Shown in pieces: positions 36,411-43,972 of a stretch of DNA of 54,559 nt; the first letter of the stretch is position 1, and each line of letters begins with the position of its first letter. Source of the DNA: an uncultured Alphaproteobacteria bacterium (GTDB lineage Bacteria > Pseudomonadota > Alphaproteobacteria > HIMB59 > GCA-002718135); contig CACEMP010000008.1 of NCBI GenBank assembly GCA_902560675.1, forward strand, positions 1 to 54,559, read 5' to 3'. The translations under genes and the position numbers were made by a program. Below the pieces are notes generated by a model that was not told the DNA's origin, made no database searches, and was given only the letters and a program-made list of their open reading frames with translations.

Positions 36411-37733
36411 TTATCTAGCTAAAGCACCCATTGGATCCCATGGTGCTAGTGCTACTGGCTCCATGTCTAAATATTTTAAAAGTCTTTTATTTAGATATTT
36501 TTTATCAATAACAACTTCATAGGTATATTCATCAAACCATTCATCGGTCATCATCATATATCCTTGATTACCACTTTTTGTTCCCCAGCTATTTTCAATT
36601 TTCCATTTAGTTGAATTTCTTTTTTTAATATCTACTCCTGTTAAAAGCATGGCATGAGTCATTTCACTATCACCATACTCTAAACGAGTTTGTTTATTCA
36701 TCTTAAATGAAGTTTGAAAGACATTTTCATAGTCGTAAATGCCCATATCAAGCACACCCATATCACGACTAAAACGTTTCCCAACATCGCAACCAAACCA
36801 TACCGCTTCATTATTTTTTATTGAGTCCATTGCAGATTTTTTTAATTCTTTAATATCTACATTAAGATATTTAATAATTTGCCCCTCAACAACATTACCA
36901 AGATACTCAACGGTATACATTGTATTAAATTTTTTATTGCTCATTGGAGCGTGAATTAAGCAAACTTTATCTTTAATATTGATATCAGCATATTTTTTGC
37001 AGAAATCAATTGGAGTCATGTTTGAAATGACAATGTGTCTGTTATCTTTATTTCTTGTAGACCAATTTATAACGTCTGGTGGTTGACCAAGAAACATAGC
37101 AAGTAAGTTATAGATTGTTTCCATCATTTCTTTTTTGAGTGCTGCAGAATTTTTTGAAGATTTTTTTCTAAGTTTCGAGGCAAATTCTCTTAACTTGTGA
37201 GTTAATATATAGTTCATAGCACCAGACTTGCTACTATGGTTTGTTTCAGGCATAACATCTTTTGGAACAGCTCCATATTTATTAATTAAATTCACAAACA
37301 TGTCCCATTGTCCACCATCTTGAACAGGTGCTTTAAGTAAATGTGTAATTAATCGACTTTCATAAGTTTCTTCTCTAGATTTAATAATATTCTCTAAAAA
37401 ATAATTGGCTTTTTCTAGTTTATCCCAAAACATAAAATAGTTTTGGGAAAACTCAAATGTATTTAGATCTAGGCTATCAACGACCTTTAAACGCATAAGA
37501 TTAAGACCTGCAAATCCCCAGCATCTACCTGATGCCATTTGATTTGTTGCAGGAAGTTCTTTTTTTATTAGATTAGAAAAATTATGGTTTATTTGACTAA
37601 AATTTTCCCAATTTAAAGCTACATTTGCTAAATCATTTTTTATTAGGGCATTTCTTGAGGCAGTGTTTTTGTTATTTCTTAAAAACTTGTTTTTTAGTCT
37701 TTTAATTTCAGATATTGATATATTTTTAGCCAT
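36411..37733 (-). CDS. pepC: Bleomycin hydrolase / aminopeptidase C (peptidase C1B)
   Basis: Papain-fold cysteine aminopeptidase that forms a hexameric barrel in characterised relatives. The 440 aa have the catalytic Cys C71 in QMASGRCWGFAGLN, His H360 in EMTHAMLLTGVDI and Asn N381 in IENSWGTKSGNQGYMMMTDE. The C-terminal YEVVIDKKYL ... PVALAPWDPMGALA is the typical tail that threads into the active site, here with one extra Arg at the end. There is no signal peptide, so it is cytoplasmic. The family is common in Firmicutes, Bacteroidetes and eukaryotes and less usual in alphaproteobacteria, so acquisition by transfer is possible. Confidence 0.93.
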   Translation of the reverse strand: MAKNISISEIKRLKNKFLRNNKNTASRNALIKNDLANVALNWENFSQINHNFSNLIKKELPATNQMASGRCWGFAGLNLMRLKVVDSLDLNTFEFSQNYFMFWDKLEKANYFLENIIKSREETYESRLITHLLKAPVQDGGQWDMFVNLINKYGAVPKDVMPETNHSSKSGAMNYILTHKLREFASKLRKKSSKNSAALKKEMMETIYNLLAMFLGQPPDVINWSTRNKDNRHIVISNMTPIDFCKKYADINIKDKVCLIHAPMSNKKFNTMYTVEYLGNVVEGQIIKYLNVDIKELKKSAMDSIKNNEAVWFGCDVGKRFSRDMGVLDMGIYDYENVFQTSFKMNKQTRLEYGDSEMTHAMLLTGVDIKKRNSTKWKIENSWGTKSGNQGYMMMTDEWFDEYTYEVVIDKKYLNKRLLKYLDMEPVALAPWDPMGALAR

Positions 37734-37786
37734 TATTTGTATTTAAATCTATTTTAATTTAATTCAATATTTATCCTTCTAAATAG

Positions 37787-37802
37787 TAATACTATAGTAT
37801 TA
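37787..37802. promoter_or_regulatory. 16-bp perfect palindrome between pepC and the hydroxyacid dehydrogenase gene
   Basis: TAATACTATAGTATTA is a perfect inverted repeat in the 94-bp gap between the divergent genes. It lies 25 bp from the plus-strand ATG and 53 bp from the pepC ATG. It could be a dimeric repressor or activator site serving one or both genes; -10-like TATAGT and TATTAT strings overlap it. Being made mostly of A and T, it could also arise by chance. Confidence 0.35.
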
Positions 37803-37827
37803 TAAAGAAAAAAAATAATTTCAATCA

Positions 37828-38856
37828 ATGAAAAAAGAAAAACCTTTAATAATTTCTGATCCATTTCCTAGAACAATGGAACTAATATTTACAAAGTCTC
37901 AAATTAAATATCTTAATTCTAAATTCAAATTAATTAATGCTCCTAATAAAAATAAAAGTAATTTTTATGAAAATTATTTACCTAAGGCTAAATATATAAT
38001 TGGTCAACCAGATTTACCTAAAGAAATCATAAATAAGCAAAAAAAACTTAAAGCCATTTTTAATGTTGAAAGTAATTTTATGGATAATATGGATTACGAT
38101 TATTGTTTCAAAAATAATATACATGTTCTTGCAACATCTCCTGTATTTGCACAACCTGTTGCTGAAATGGCTTTAGGTTTAACATTATCTATTGCTAGAA
38201 GTATTCATATTGCTCATTATGATTTTAAAAAAGGAAAAGAAAAATATGGTGGAGAAATTAGTAAAAATAACTTTTTACTAAAAAATAAAAACTTTGGATT
38301 AATTGGATTTGGTGACTTAGCAAAATCCTTAGTGCCACTTTTACAATCCTTCTCAAATAATATTATGGCTTATGATCCTTGGGTTCCAGATCTTGAAATG
38401 AATAAAGTAAATGTAAAACCAGTTAGCATGAAAAAAATCCTATCTTCGTCAGATATAATATATGTTTTAGCAACTATAACTTCTTCAAATGAAGGTATGA
38501 TAAATAAAAAAATATTTAAAAATATAAAAGACAATACTACTTTTGTGTTAATGAGTAGAGCAGCAATTATCAATTTTGACGATTTTTATACATTTTTAAA
38601 GAATAGAAAAGTTTTTGCAGCTATTGATGTCTTTCCTACTGAACCCTTTCCAAAAAATGATAAATTTAGAAAACTCAAAAATGTAATATTTTCACCTCAT
38701 AGAGCTGGTGCCTTAGAGACTGCATTCAAAGAAATGGGAAGCATTGTTTTGAGTGATTTAAAATTAATTGATAGGGGGTTACCTCCCCGTCTTTGTAAAA
38801 AAGCCCTTAAGGAAACTGTTAGTTATATTAAATCTAAACCAGTAAATATCAATTAA
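37828..38856 (+). CDS. D-isomer-specific 2-hydroxyacid dehydrogenase family protein
   Basis: NAD(P)-dependent oxidoreductase of 342 aa. The NAD-binding domain starts at GLIGFGDLAKSL (about 153-164). The conserved Arg is in LMSRAAIINFDDF, the Glu in DVFPTEPFP and the catalytic His in SPHRAGA. QPVAEMALGLTLSIARSI is also typical. The substrate is unknown (phosphoglycerate, glyoxylate and hydroxypyruvate reductases share this fold). It stands alone: divergent from pepC, and its stop directly abuts the topA stop tail to tail. Confidence 0.9.
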   Translation: MKKEKPLIISDPFPRTMELIFTKSQIKYLNSKFKLINAPNKNKSNFYENYLPKAKYIIGQPDLPKEIINKQKKLKAIFNVESNFMDNMDYDYCFKNNIHVLATSPVFAQPVAEMALGLTLSIARSIHIAHYDFKKGKEKYGGEISKNNFLLKNKNFGLIGFGDLAKSLVPLLQSFSNNIMAYDPWVPDLEMNKVNVKPVSMKKILSSSDIIYVLATITSSNEGMINKKIFKNIKDNTTFVLMSRAAIINFDDFYTFLKNRKVFAAIDVFPTEPFPKNDKFRKLKNVIFSPHRAGALETAFKEMGSIVLSDLKLIDRGLPPRLCKKALKETVSYIKSKPVNIN

Positions 38857-41370
38857 TTATTTTTTCTTTTTTTTAAGACCCATTTTAGCTTTTCTTTCAT
38901 CTATTAAACGTATGGCATCTTCTAATTTTAAACTATCGATTGTTTGATCGCCTAGGATAGAAGCATTTATTTTTCCGCATTTAACATATGGACCAAATTT
39001 TCCATCATGGGCAGTTATATTTTTCTTTTCTGTAGGATGTTCACCAAATGTTTTTAATGTAGCATTTCCTCTTTGAGTAGGTTTTGCAATAAGCTCAATG
39101 GCTCTATCAAGTTCAATATCCAAAATATTATCTGTTTTTTCAAGAGCTTTATATTTTTTATCATGTAAAATATATGGCCCGTACATTCCAATTCCAGCAC
39201 TAACAGTTTTATTAGTATCTGGATGAAATCCTAACTTTCTTGGAAGGCCTAGTAATTGAATAGCTGTATTTAAACCAATTTCATCTGGCTCGAAGTTTTT
39301 AGGAATAGAAACTCTTTTTGGTTTTTTTTCTTTTGTGCCTTCACCAACTTGCATATAAAATCCATAAGGTCCTTTTCGTAATGTAATCATTTCACCTGTT
39401 TCTGGATAAATTCCAATTTCTTTTGGACCACTTAGAGCAGCACCATCTTTATCGTTTAATTGGTTAAACTGAACTGTATATTTGCAATCGGGATAATTAG
39501 AACAACCAATAAATCCTCCAAATTTTCCAACCTTAATTCCTAGTCTTCCATTATCACACGTTGGACATTTTCTTTTTTCATCTGATCCGTTTGGTGGAAA
39601 GAAATGCGGACCTAGTGCTTCATCTAATACATCAATCACCTCTCTATTTGATTTGCCTACAGTTTCATCACAAAGTTGTTTAAATGTTTCCCAAAATTTT
39701 CTCAGAACTTCTTTCCAGTCAAGCTTACCATCAGAAATTTCATCCAGTTGATTTTCAAGATCAGCGGTAAAATCATATTCTACATATTGATTGAAATATT
39801 TCTCTAAAAATATCGATACTATTCTCCCTCTATCATGAGGATTAAACCGTTTTTTATCTAAAATTACATAATCTCTATCTTGTAGAACTTTAATAATAGA
39901 AGCATAAGTAGATGGTCTGCCAATACCAAGTTCTTCAAGTTTTTTAACTAAGCTTGCTTCAGTGTAACGAGGGGGAGGGGAGGTAAAATGTTGTGTTTTT
40001 TCAACTTCATTTAAATTTAAACTCTCTCCTTCACTCATAGCAGGAAGTATTGTTTCTTTTTCTTCATCTTTATCATCATCTTTAGCTTCTTGATAAACTT
40101 TGTACATTCCAGGAAATTTAATTGTTGATCCATTTGCCCGTAAAACAATATTTTTATCTTCGTTTGTAATATCAACAGCTACTTGATCTAATACAGCACT
40201 TGCCATTTGTGAACTTACTGCTCTTTGCCAAATAATTTCATATAGCTTGTATTCTTCTAAGGTAATGTATTGCTTAATTACTTTTGGTGTTAGGTAAATA
40301 TTTGTTGGTCTAATACATTCATGTGCTTCTTGGGCATTTTTAGCTTTAGATTTATAAATTCTTGGCGCTTCTGGTAAATAGTTTGCACCGTAATTATCAG
40401 TAACAAAACTTCTAACTTGTTTTATAGCTTCTTTTGACATGACGACACTATCTGTTCGCATATAAGTTATTAAGCCAGTTGTTTCTCCTTTAATATCTGT
40501 TCCTTCATAAAGACGTTGAGCTGTGCGCATTGTTTGACTCGCACTAAGACCAAGTTTTCGACTAGACTCAATTTGCATTGTAGATGTAGTAAAAGCAGGA
40601 TAGGGATTTCTTCTAGCTTCTTTTTTAGTAATATTTCCAACAGTGAAAGTAGAATTTTTAATATCATTAAAAATTTTTGTCGCTTCACTCTCATTTTTAA
40701 TATCAAGTTTATCTACTTTATTCCCATCATAAACTGTAAGTCTGGAATTAATGATTTTATCTTCTTTATTTCTAAACTCGCCTTGTAAAGACCAATATTC
40801 CTGTGGAATAAATTTTTCTATTTCAAGTTCTCTTTCACTAATTATTCTTAAGGCAACAGATTGAACTCTACCTGCTGACTTTGATCCAGGTAATTTTCTC
40901 CATAGCACTGGAGAAAGTGTAAAACCAACAAGAAAATCTAGAGCTCTTCTTGCAAGATATGCATTAACTAAATTTTCATCTATTTCTCTTGGCTCTTTAA
41001 GACTATCAAGAACTGCATTTTTTGTAATTTCATTGAATGTGACTCGGTGAATATTTAATTTTGAAAGTGATGAATTATCTCTAAGTAGTTTTTCTACATG
41101 CCAAGCTATGGCTTCACCTTCGCGGTCGGGATCAGTTGCTAGATATAAATTTTCAGATTTTTTTGCAGCATCTGTTATTTCTTTTATTACTTTTTTTCCA
41201 CGATCACTGGTTTCCCATTTCATTTGAAAATCATTTTCAGTATCTATCGCATCATTTTTTGCTGATAAATCTCGGACATGCCCAACACTTGCTAGAACTT
41301 TAAAGTCAGAGCCTAAATATTTATTGATAGACTTTGCCTTCGATGGTGATTCAACAATTAATACATTCAT
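38857..41370 (-). CDS. topA: DNA topoisomerase I (type IA)
   Basis: Relaxes negative supercoils. The 837 aa start MNVLIVESPSKAKSINKYLG (Toprim domain, about 1-130, with TDPDREGEAIAWH). The catalytic tyrosine is Y303 in GLITYMRTDS. LPGSKSAGRVQSVALR and RYTEASLVKKLEELGIGRPST follow. At the C-terminus there is one four-Cys zinc module (CPTC ... CSNYPDC), then about three repeats of the basic C-terminal type (for example GPYGFYMQVG, GMYGPYILHD, GKFGPYVKCG) and a poly-Lys tail. ATG 41370 is preferred over an in-frame TTG at 41385. In relatives dprA usually precedes topA; here plsY is the neighbour. Confidence 0.97.
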   Translation of the reverse strand: MNVLIVESPSKAKSINKYLGSDFKVLASVGHVRDLSAKNDAIDTENDFQMKWETSDRGKKVIKEITDAAKKSENLYLATDPDREGEAIAWHVEKLLRDNSSLSKLNIHRVTFNEITKNAVLDSLKEPREIDENLVNAYLARRALDFLVGFTLSPVLWRKLPGSKSAGRVQSVALRIISERELEIEKFIPQEYWSLQGEFRNKEDKIINSRLTVYDGNKVDKLDIKNESEATKIFNDIKNSTFTVGNITKKEARRNPYPAFTTSTMQIESSRKLGLSASQTMRTAQRLYEGTDIKGETTGLITYMRTDSVVMSKEAIKQVRSFVTDNYGANYLPEAPRIYKSKAKNAQEAHECIRPTNIYLTPKVIKQYITLEEYKLYEIIWQRAVSSQMASAVLDQVAVDITNEDKNIVLRANGSTIKFPGMYKVYQEAKDDDKDEEKETILPAMSEGESLNLNEVEKTQHFTSPPPRYTEASLVKKLEELGIGRPSTYASIIKVLQDRDYVILDKKRFNPHDRGRIVSIFLEKYFNQYVEYDFTADLENQLDEISDGKLDWKEVLRKFWETFKQLCDETVGKSNREVIDVLDEALGPHFFPPNGSDEKRKCPTCDNGRLGIKVGKFGGFIGCSNYPDCKYTVQFNQLNDKDGAALSGPKEIGIYPETGEMITLRKGPYGFYMQVGEGTKEKKPKRVSIPKNFEPDEIGLNTAIQLLGLPRKLGFHPDTNKTVSAGIGMYGPYILHDKKYKALEKTDNILDIELDRAIELIAKPTQRGNATLKTFGEHPTEKKNITAHDGKFGPYVKCGKINASILGDQTIDSLKLEDAIRLIDERKAKMGLKKKKK

Positions 41371-41438
41371 AAATTTTGGCCCCAAATTTCAGTTTAAAGA
41401 TAATTCGTCAAGAAATTTTAAAAAAAAGTATATTTTTA

Positions 41439-42041
41439 CTAGGATAATTTAATTTTACTTTCAGTTTTATTTATGAGTCTTTTAATGTTTTCTGAATGTT
41501 TGATAAAAATAATTAAAGTTAAATAAATAAAGAAAATTAGAATATAAAAATTAAAATTAACAAAAATAAAATAAGCTGGAGCTACTAAAATCCCAATTAA
41601 AGATCCAAGAGAAGAGTATTTGCTAAGAAAAGCAGTAACCAGCCATACTAATAAAAATGAAATTGCAATGTAAGGATTAAAACCAAATAAGAAACCAATA
41701 TACGTCGCAACACCTTTTCCACCTTTGAATTTTAACCAAACAGGATAAATATGGCCTAAAATAGTAAAGTGACATAAAAGTATTTTATTCAATAAAGATA
41801 TATCTTGAAAATATATTTGTAAAATTAAGAATGGAAGAAAGCCTTTAAAAATATCAAAACAAAGAACAATGAATGCTAAAAATTTATTTCCTGTTCTTAA
41901 AACATTAGTCGCACCTACATTTCCAGAACCAATATTTCTAATATCTCCCAAGCCAAATAATTTTGTAAAAATTAATGCAAAGGGCAATGATCCTATTACA
42001 TAAAAAAATATGATTAATGATAAATTAGTTACTAAAGTCAT
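41439..42041 (-). CDS. plsY: Acyl-phosphate:glycerol-3-phosphate acyltransferase PlsY
   Basis: Inner-membrane enzyme that acylates glycerol 3-phosphate as the first step of phospholipid synthesis. The 200 aa have about five membrane helices. The three family motifs are GSLPFALIFTKLFG near residue 17, the active-site NIGSGNVGATNVLRTGNK near 37-54, and KFKGGKGVATYIG near 103-115. It overlaps pyrB by 17 bp on the same strand. Its partner PlsX is not in the window. Confidence 0.95.
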   Translation of the reverse strand: MTLVTNLSLIIFFYVIGSLPFALIFTKLFGLGDIRNIGSGNVGATNVLRTGNKFLAFIVLCFDIFKGFLPFLILQIYFQDISLLNKILLCHFTILGHIYPVWLKFKGGKGVATYIGFLFGFNPYIAISFLLVWLVTAFLSKYSSLGSLIGILVAPAYFIFVNFNFYILIFFIYLTLIIFIKHSENIKRLINKTESKIKLS

Positions 42042-43170
42042 CTCTATTTTTAATAACTAAGTCTAGGCATGCCATTCGTACTGCAACGCCCATAGCGACC
42101 TGTTCTTGTATTAAGCTCCTCGTGACGTCATCGGCAAGTTTTGAGTCTATTTCTACACCACGATTCATAGGACCTGGATGCATGACGAAAGCATTTTTTT
42201 TAGCATATTTAATTTTATTGTAATCTAATCCATACTTTTTAAAATAAGTCTTTTGATTTGGCATAATTTTTCCAACTATTCTTTCTTTTTGAATACGCAG
42301 CATCATAATAATATCACAATTTTGTAATCCCTTTTTCATTTCCGTATATACATTCACAGGAAGTTTTTTTAAACTTTTTGGTAACCATTCTTTAGGACCA
42401 ATAACATTAATTTTTGCACCTAGCTTTGAGAGTATTATTATGTTTGATCGCGCAACACGACTATGCAAAATATCACCACATATAGCAATTTTTAATTTTG
42501 AAAAATTTTCAAATTTATTTTTTATAGTAAGTGCATCTAATAATGCTTGTGTAGGGTGTTCATGACTTCCATCACCAGCATTAATTACAGAGGCATCAAC
42601 TGATTCAGAAATTTTTTTACTAATTCCTTCCTCCGGATGTCTCACAATTAAAACGTCAGGATTCATTGAATTAATAGTAGTCATAGTATCGAGTAAGGTT
42701 TCGCCTTTATTTATAGAACTATCTTTTACTACTACATTAATTAAATCTGCTCCTAACCTTTTAGCAGCAACTTCAAAACTTGTTCTTGTTCTTGTTGAAT
42801 CTTCAAAAAAAAGATTAAATATTGTTCTCCCTTCAAGAACATTTATTTTTTTAATTTTCCTTTTATTAAAAGCTATATATTTTTTAGATTCATCTAAGAT
42901 GTGCTCAATTTCTTTCTTGGTTAAATCTGCTGTTTCTACTAAATGAATTTTTTTAAAAATATTTTTTGTTCGTTTTAATTTTATATTATTTTTTGAAGAT
43001 ATTGATGAATAATATTTTAAAGCTATATTTTCTGCATCTTTAAGAATTGTTGAACCTGTAGATGATCTGATGGCTTTAAATTTTGGCAATTTCACTTTCA
43101 TTTGCCAATATTTTGAATTTTCTCTTTTATATAATTTTATGTGTCCTGATTTAAGTAGCTTTGAATTCAT
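42025..43170 (-). CDS. pyrB: Aspartate carbamoyltransferase with an integrase-like N-terminal DNA-binding extension
   Basis: The C-terminal ~310 of 381 aa are a complete ATCase catalytic chain (carbamoyl phosphate + aspartate, pyrimidine synthesis): FFEDSTRTRTSFEVAAKRLG, KGETLLDT, HEHPTQALLDAL, GDILHSRVARSN and MHPGPMNRGVEID. ATCase homology begins near residue 70 (IFKKIHLVETADL). Residues 9-57 (GHIKLYKRENSKYW ... KAIRSSTGSTILKDAENIA) look like the N-terminal arm-binding domain of tyrosine integrases (LYKR-x-x-S-x-x-W ... R-x-S-T-x-x-x-x-x-x-x-A-x-x-x-A). The frame is open throughout. The last possible ATG/GTG/TTG starts (residues 24, 26 and 28) are still inside this extension. A TTG at 43179 is an alternative start. 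Confidence 0.9.
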   Translation of the reverse strand: MNSKLLKSGHIKLYKRENSKYWQMKVKLPKFKAIRSSTGSTILKDAENIALKYYSSISSKNNIKLKRTKNIFKKIHLVETADLTKKEIEHILDESKKYIAFNKRKIKKINVLEGRTIFNLFFEDSTRTRTSFEVAAKRLGADLINVVVKDSSINKGETLLDTMTTINSMNPDVLIVRHPEEGISKKISESVDASVINAGDGSHEHPTQALLDALTIKNKFENFSKLKIAICGDILHSRVARSNIIILSKLGAKINVIGPKEWLPKSLKKLPVNVYTEMKKGLQNCDIIMMLRIQKERIVGKIMPNQKTYFKKYGLDYNKIKYAKKNAFVMHPGPMNRGVEIDSKLADDVTRSLIQEQVAMGVAVRMACLDLVIKNRDDFSN

Positions 43171-43199
43171 ATGTGTCAATAATGTGTAAGTATGTGTAA
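43171..43199. repeat. Three phased ATGTGT(A/C)A repeats immediately upstream of pyrB
   Basis: On the plus strand ATGTGTCA (43171), ATGTGTAA (43182) and ATGTGTAA (43192) are direct repeats spaced 11 and 10 bp, that is, about one helical turn. On the pyrB strand they read as TTACACAT-type units that end at the pyrB ATG. They could be binding sites for a DNA-binding protein or the remnant of arm-type sites of an integrated element. Their small size makes chance possible. Confidence 0.5.
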
Positions 43200-43208
43200 A
43201 CTAATTTA

Positions 43209-43667
43209 TTAATTATTTCTATATCTATCTAAATATCCTTGTAAGATATAAGCAGCAGATTGTTGATCAAGTTTATTTTTTATCTTTGTTTTACTTAAAT
43301 CTGCTTTTCTCATTTCTTTAAAGATTACATCTGATGAAAATCTTTCATCCCAAAGAGCTGTAGGTTTTTCAAAAAAGGTTTGAAGATTAATATTAAAATC
43401 TCTTACTAATTTGCTTTGTTTGTTTTCACTATTATCCAGACTTATTGGCAGACCAAGAATAAATCCACCAATTTCATACTCTTTCAAAATATCTTTCATG
43501 TTAATTAAATCTTTATTAGTTCCTTTTCTTTGGATAATTGAAAGAGGTGAAGCGATTATTTTAGATCTATCGCTTACTGCAACACCAATCGTTTTAGTTC
43601 CTAGGTCTAGACCTACAAGTATTTGTGATGTATTAAGGCCATCGATTAAATTGTTTTGATGATTCAT
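43209..43667 (-). CDS. ruvX: Putative pre-16S rRNA nuclease / Holliday-junction resolvase-like RuvX (YqgF)
   Basis: RNase H-fold protein implicated in 16S rRNA 5'-end maturation. With ATG 43667 it has 152 aa. It contains VGLDLGTKTIGVAVSD (catalytic Asp in LDLGTKTIG), GFILGLPISLDNSE, LWDERFSSDVIF and the C-terminal KNKLDQQSAAYILQGYLD. All are strong YqgF signatures. An upstream in-frame ATG (43706) would extend into gatC and is rejected. It is divergent from gatC, and only 17 bp separate the two start codons. Confidence 0.94.
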   Translation of the reverse strand: MNHQNNLIDGLNTSQILVGLDLGTKTIGVAVSDRSKIIASPLSIIQRKGTNKDLINMKDILKEYEIGGFILGLPISLDNSENKQSKLVRDFNINLQTFFEKPTALWDERFSSDVIFKEMRKADLSKTKIKNKLDQQSAAYILQGYLDRYRNN

Positions 43668-43684
43668 ATAATGGAGCTCATAAA

Positions 43685-43972
43685 TTGAAGATTGATAAAA
43701 ATACAATAAATAAAATTGCCCGTCTATCTAGAATAAAGTTAGATGATAAAGAATCTGAAGATTATATTAAGGATCTTAATTCTATTTTAGACTGGGTTGA
43801 GCAATTAAATGAAGTAAATACAGAAAATATAGAACCGTTAAGTAACATATCATCATCGATTTTGCCAACAAGAGAAGATGTTTCTAAAGATGCTAATTCC
43901 AGTGATGAAATTCTTGAAAATGCTCCTGATAAACTTGAAGGATTTTTTGCAGTACCAAAGGTGGTAGAGTAA
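43685..43972 (+). CDS. gatC: Aspartyl/glutamyl-tRNA amidotransferase subunit C
   Basis: Small subunit that stabilises GatA on GatB in the transamidosome. The 95 aa match GatC: NTINKIARLSRIKLDD at the N-terminus, LNSILDWVEQLNEVNTENIE in the middle, then LPTREDV and a C-terminal FFAVPKVVE. The start is TTG 43685, supported by a GGAG at 43673-43676 placed 8 nt upstream and by the absence of a nearby ATG. The stop shares one base with the gatA start (TAATG). Confidence 0.95.
   Translation: MKIDKNTINKIARLSRIKLDDKESEDYIKDLNSILDWVEQLNEVNTENIEPLSNISSSILPTREDVSKDANSSDEILENAPDKLEGFFAVPKVVE

Noticed and set aside
41371-41385. TTG start five codons upstream of topA
   Set aside because: Homology begins at MNVLIVESPSKAK, an ATG is present there, and no better ribosome-binding site supports the TTG.
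43668-43706. Longer ruvX start overlapping gatC
   Set aside because: The added 13 residues do not look like YqgF, and the extension would run 22 bp into the divergent gatC gene.
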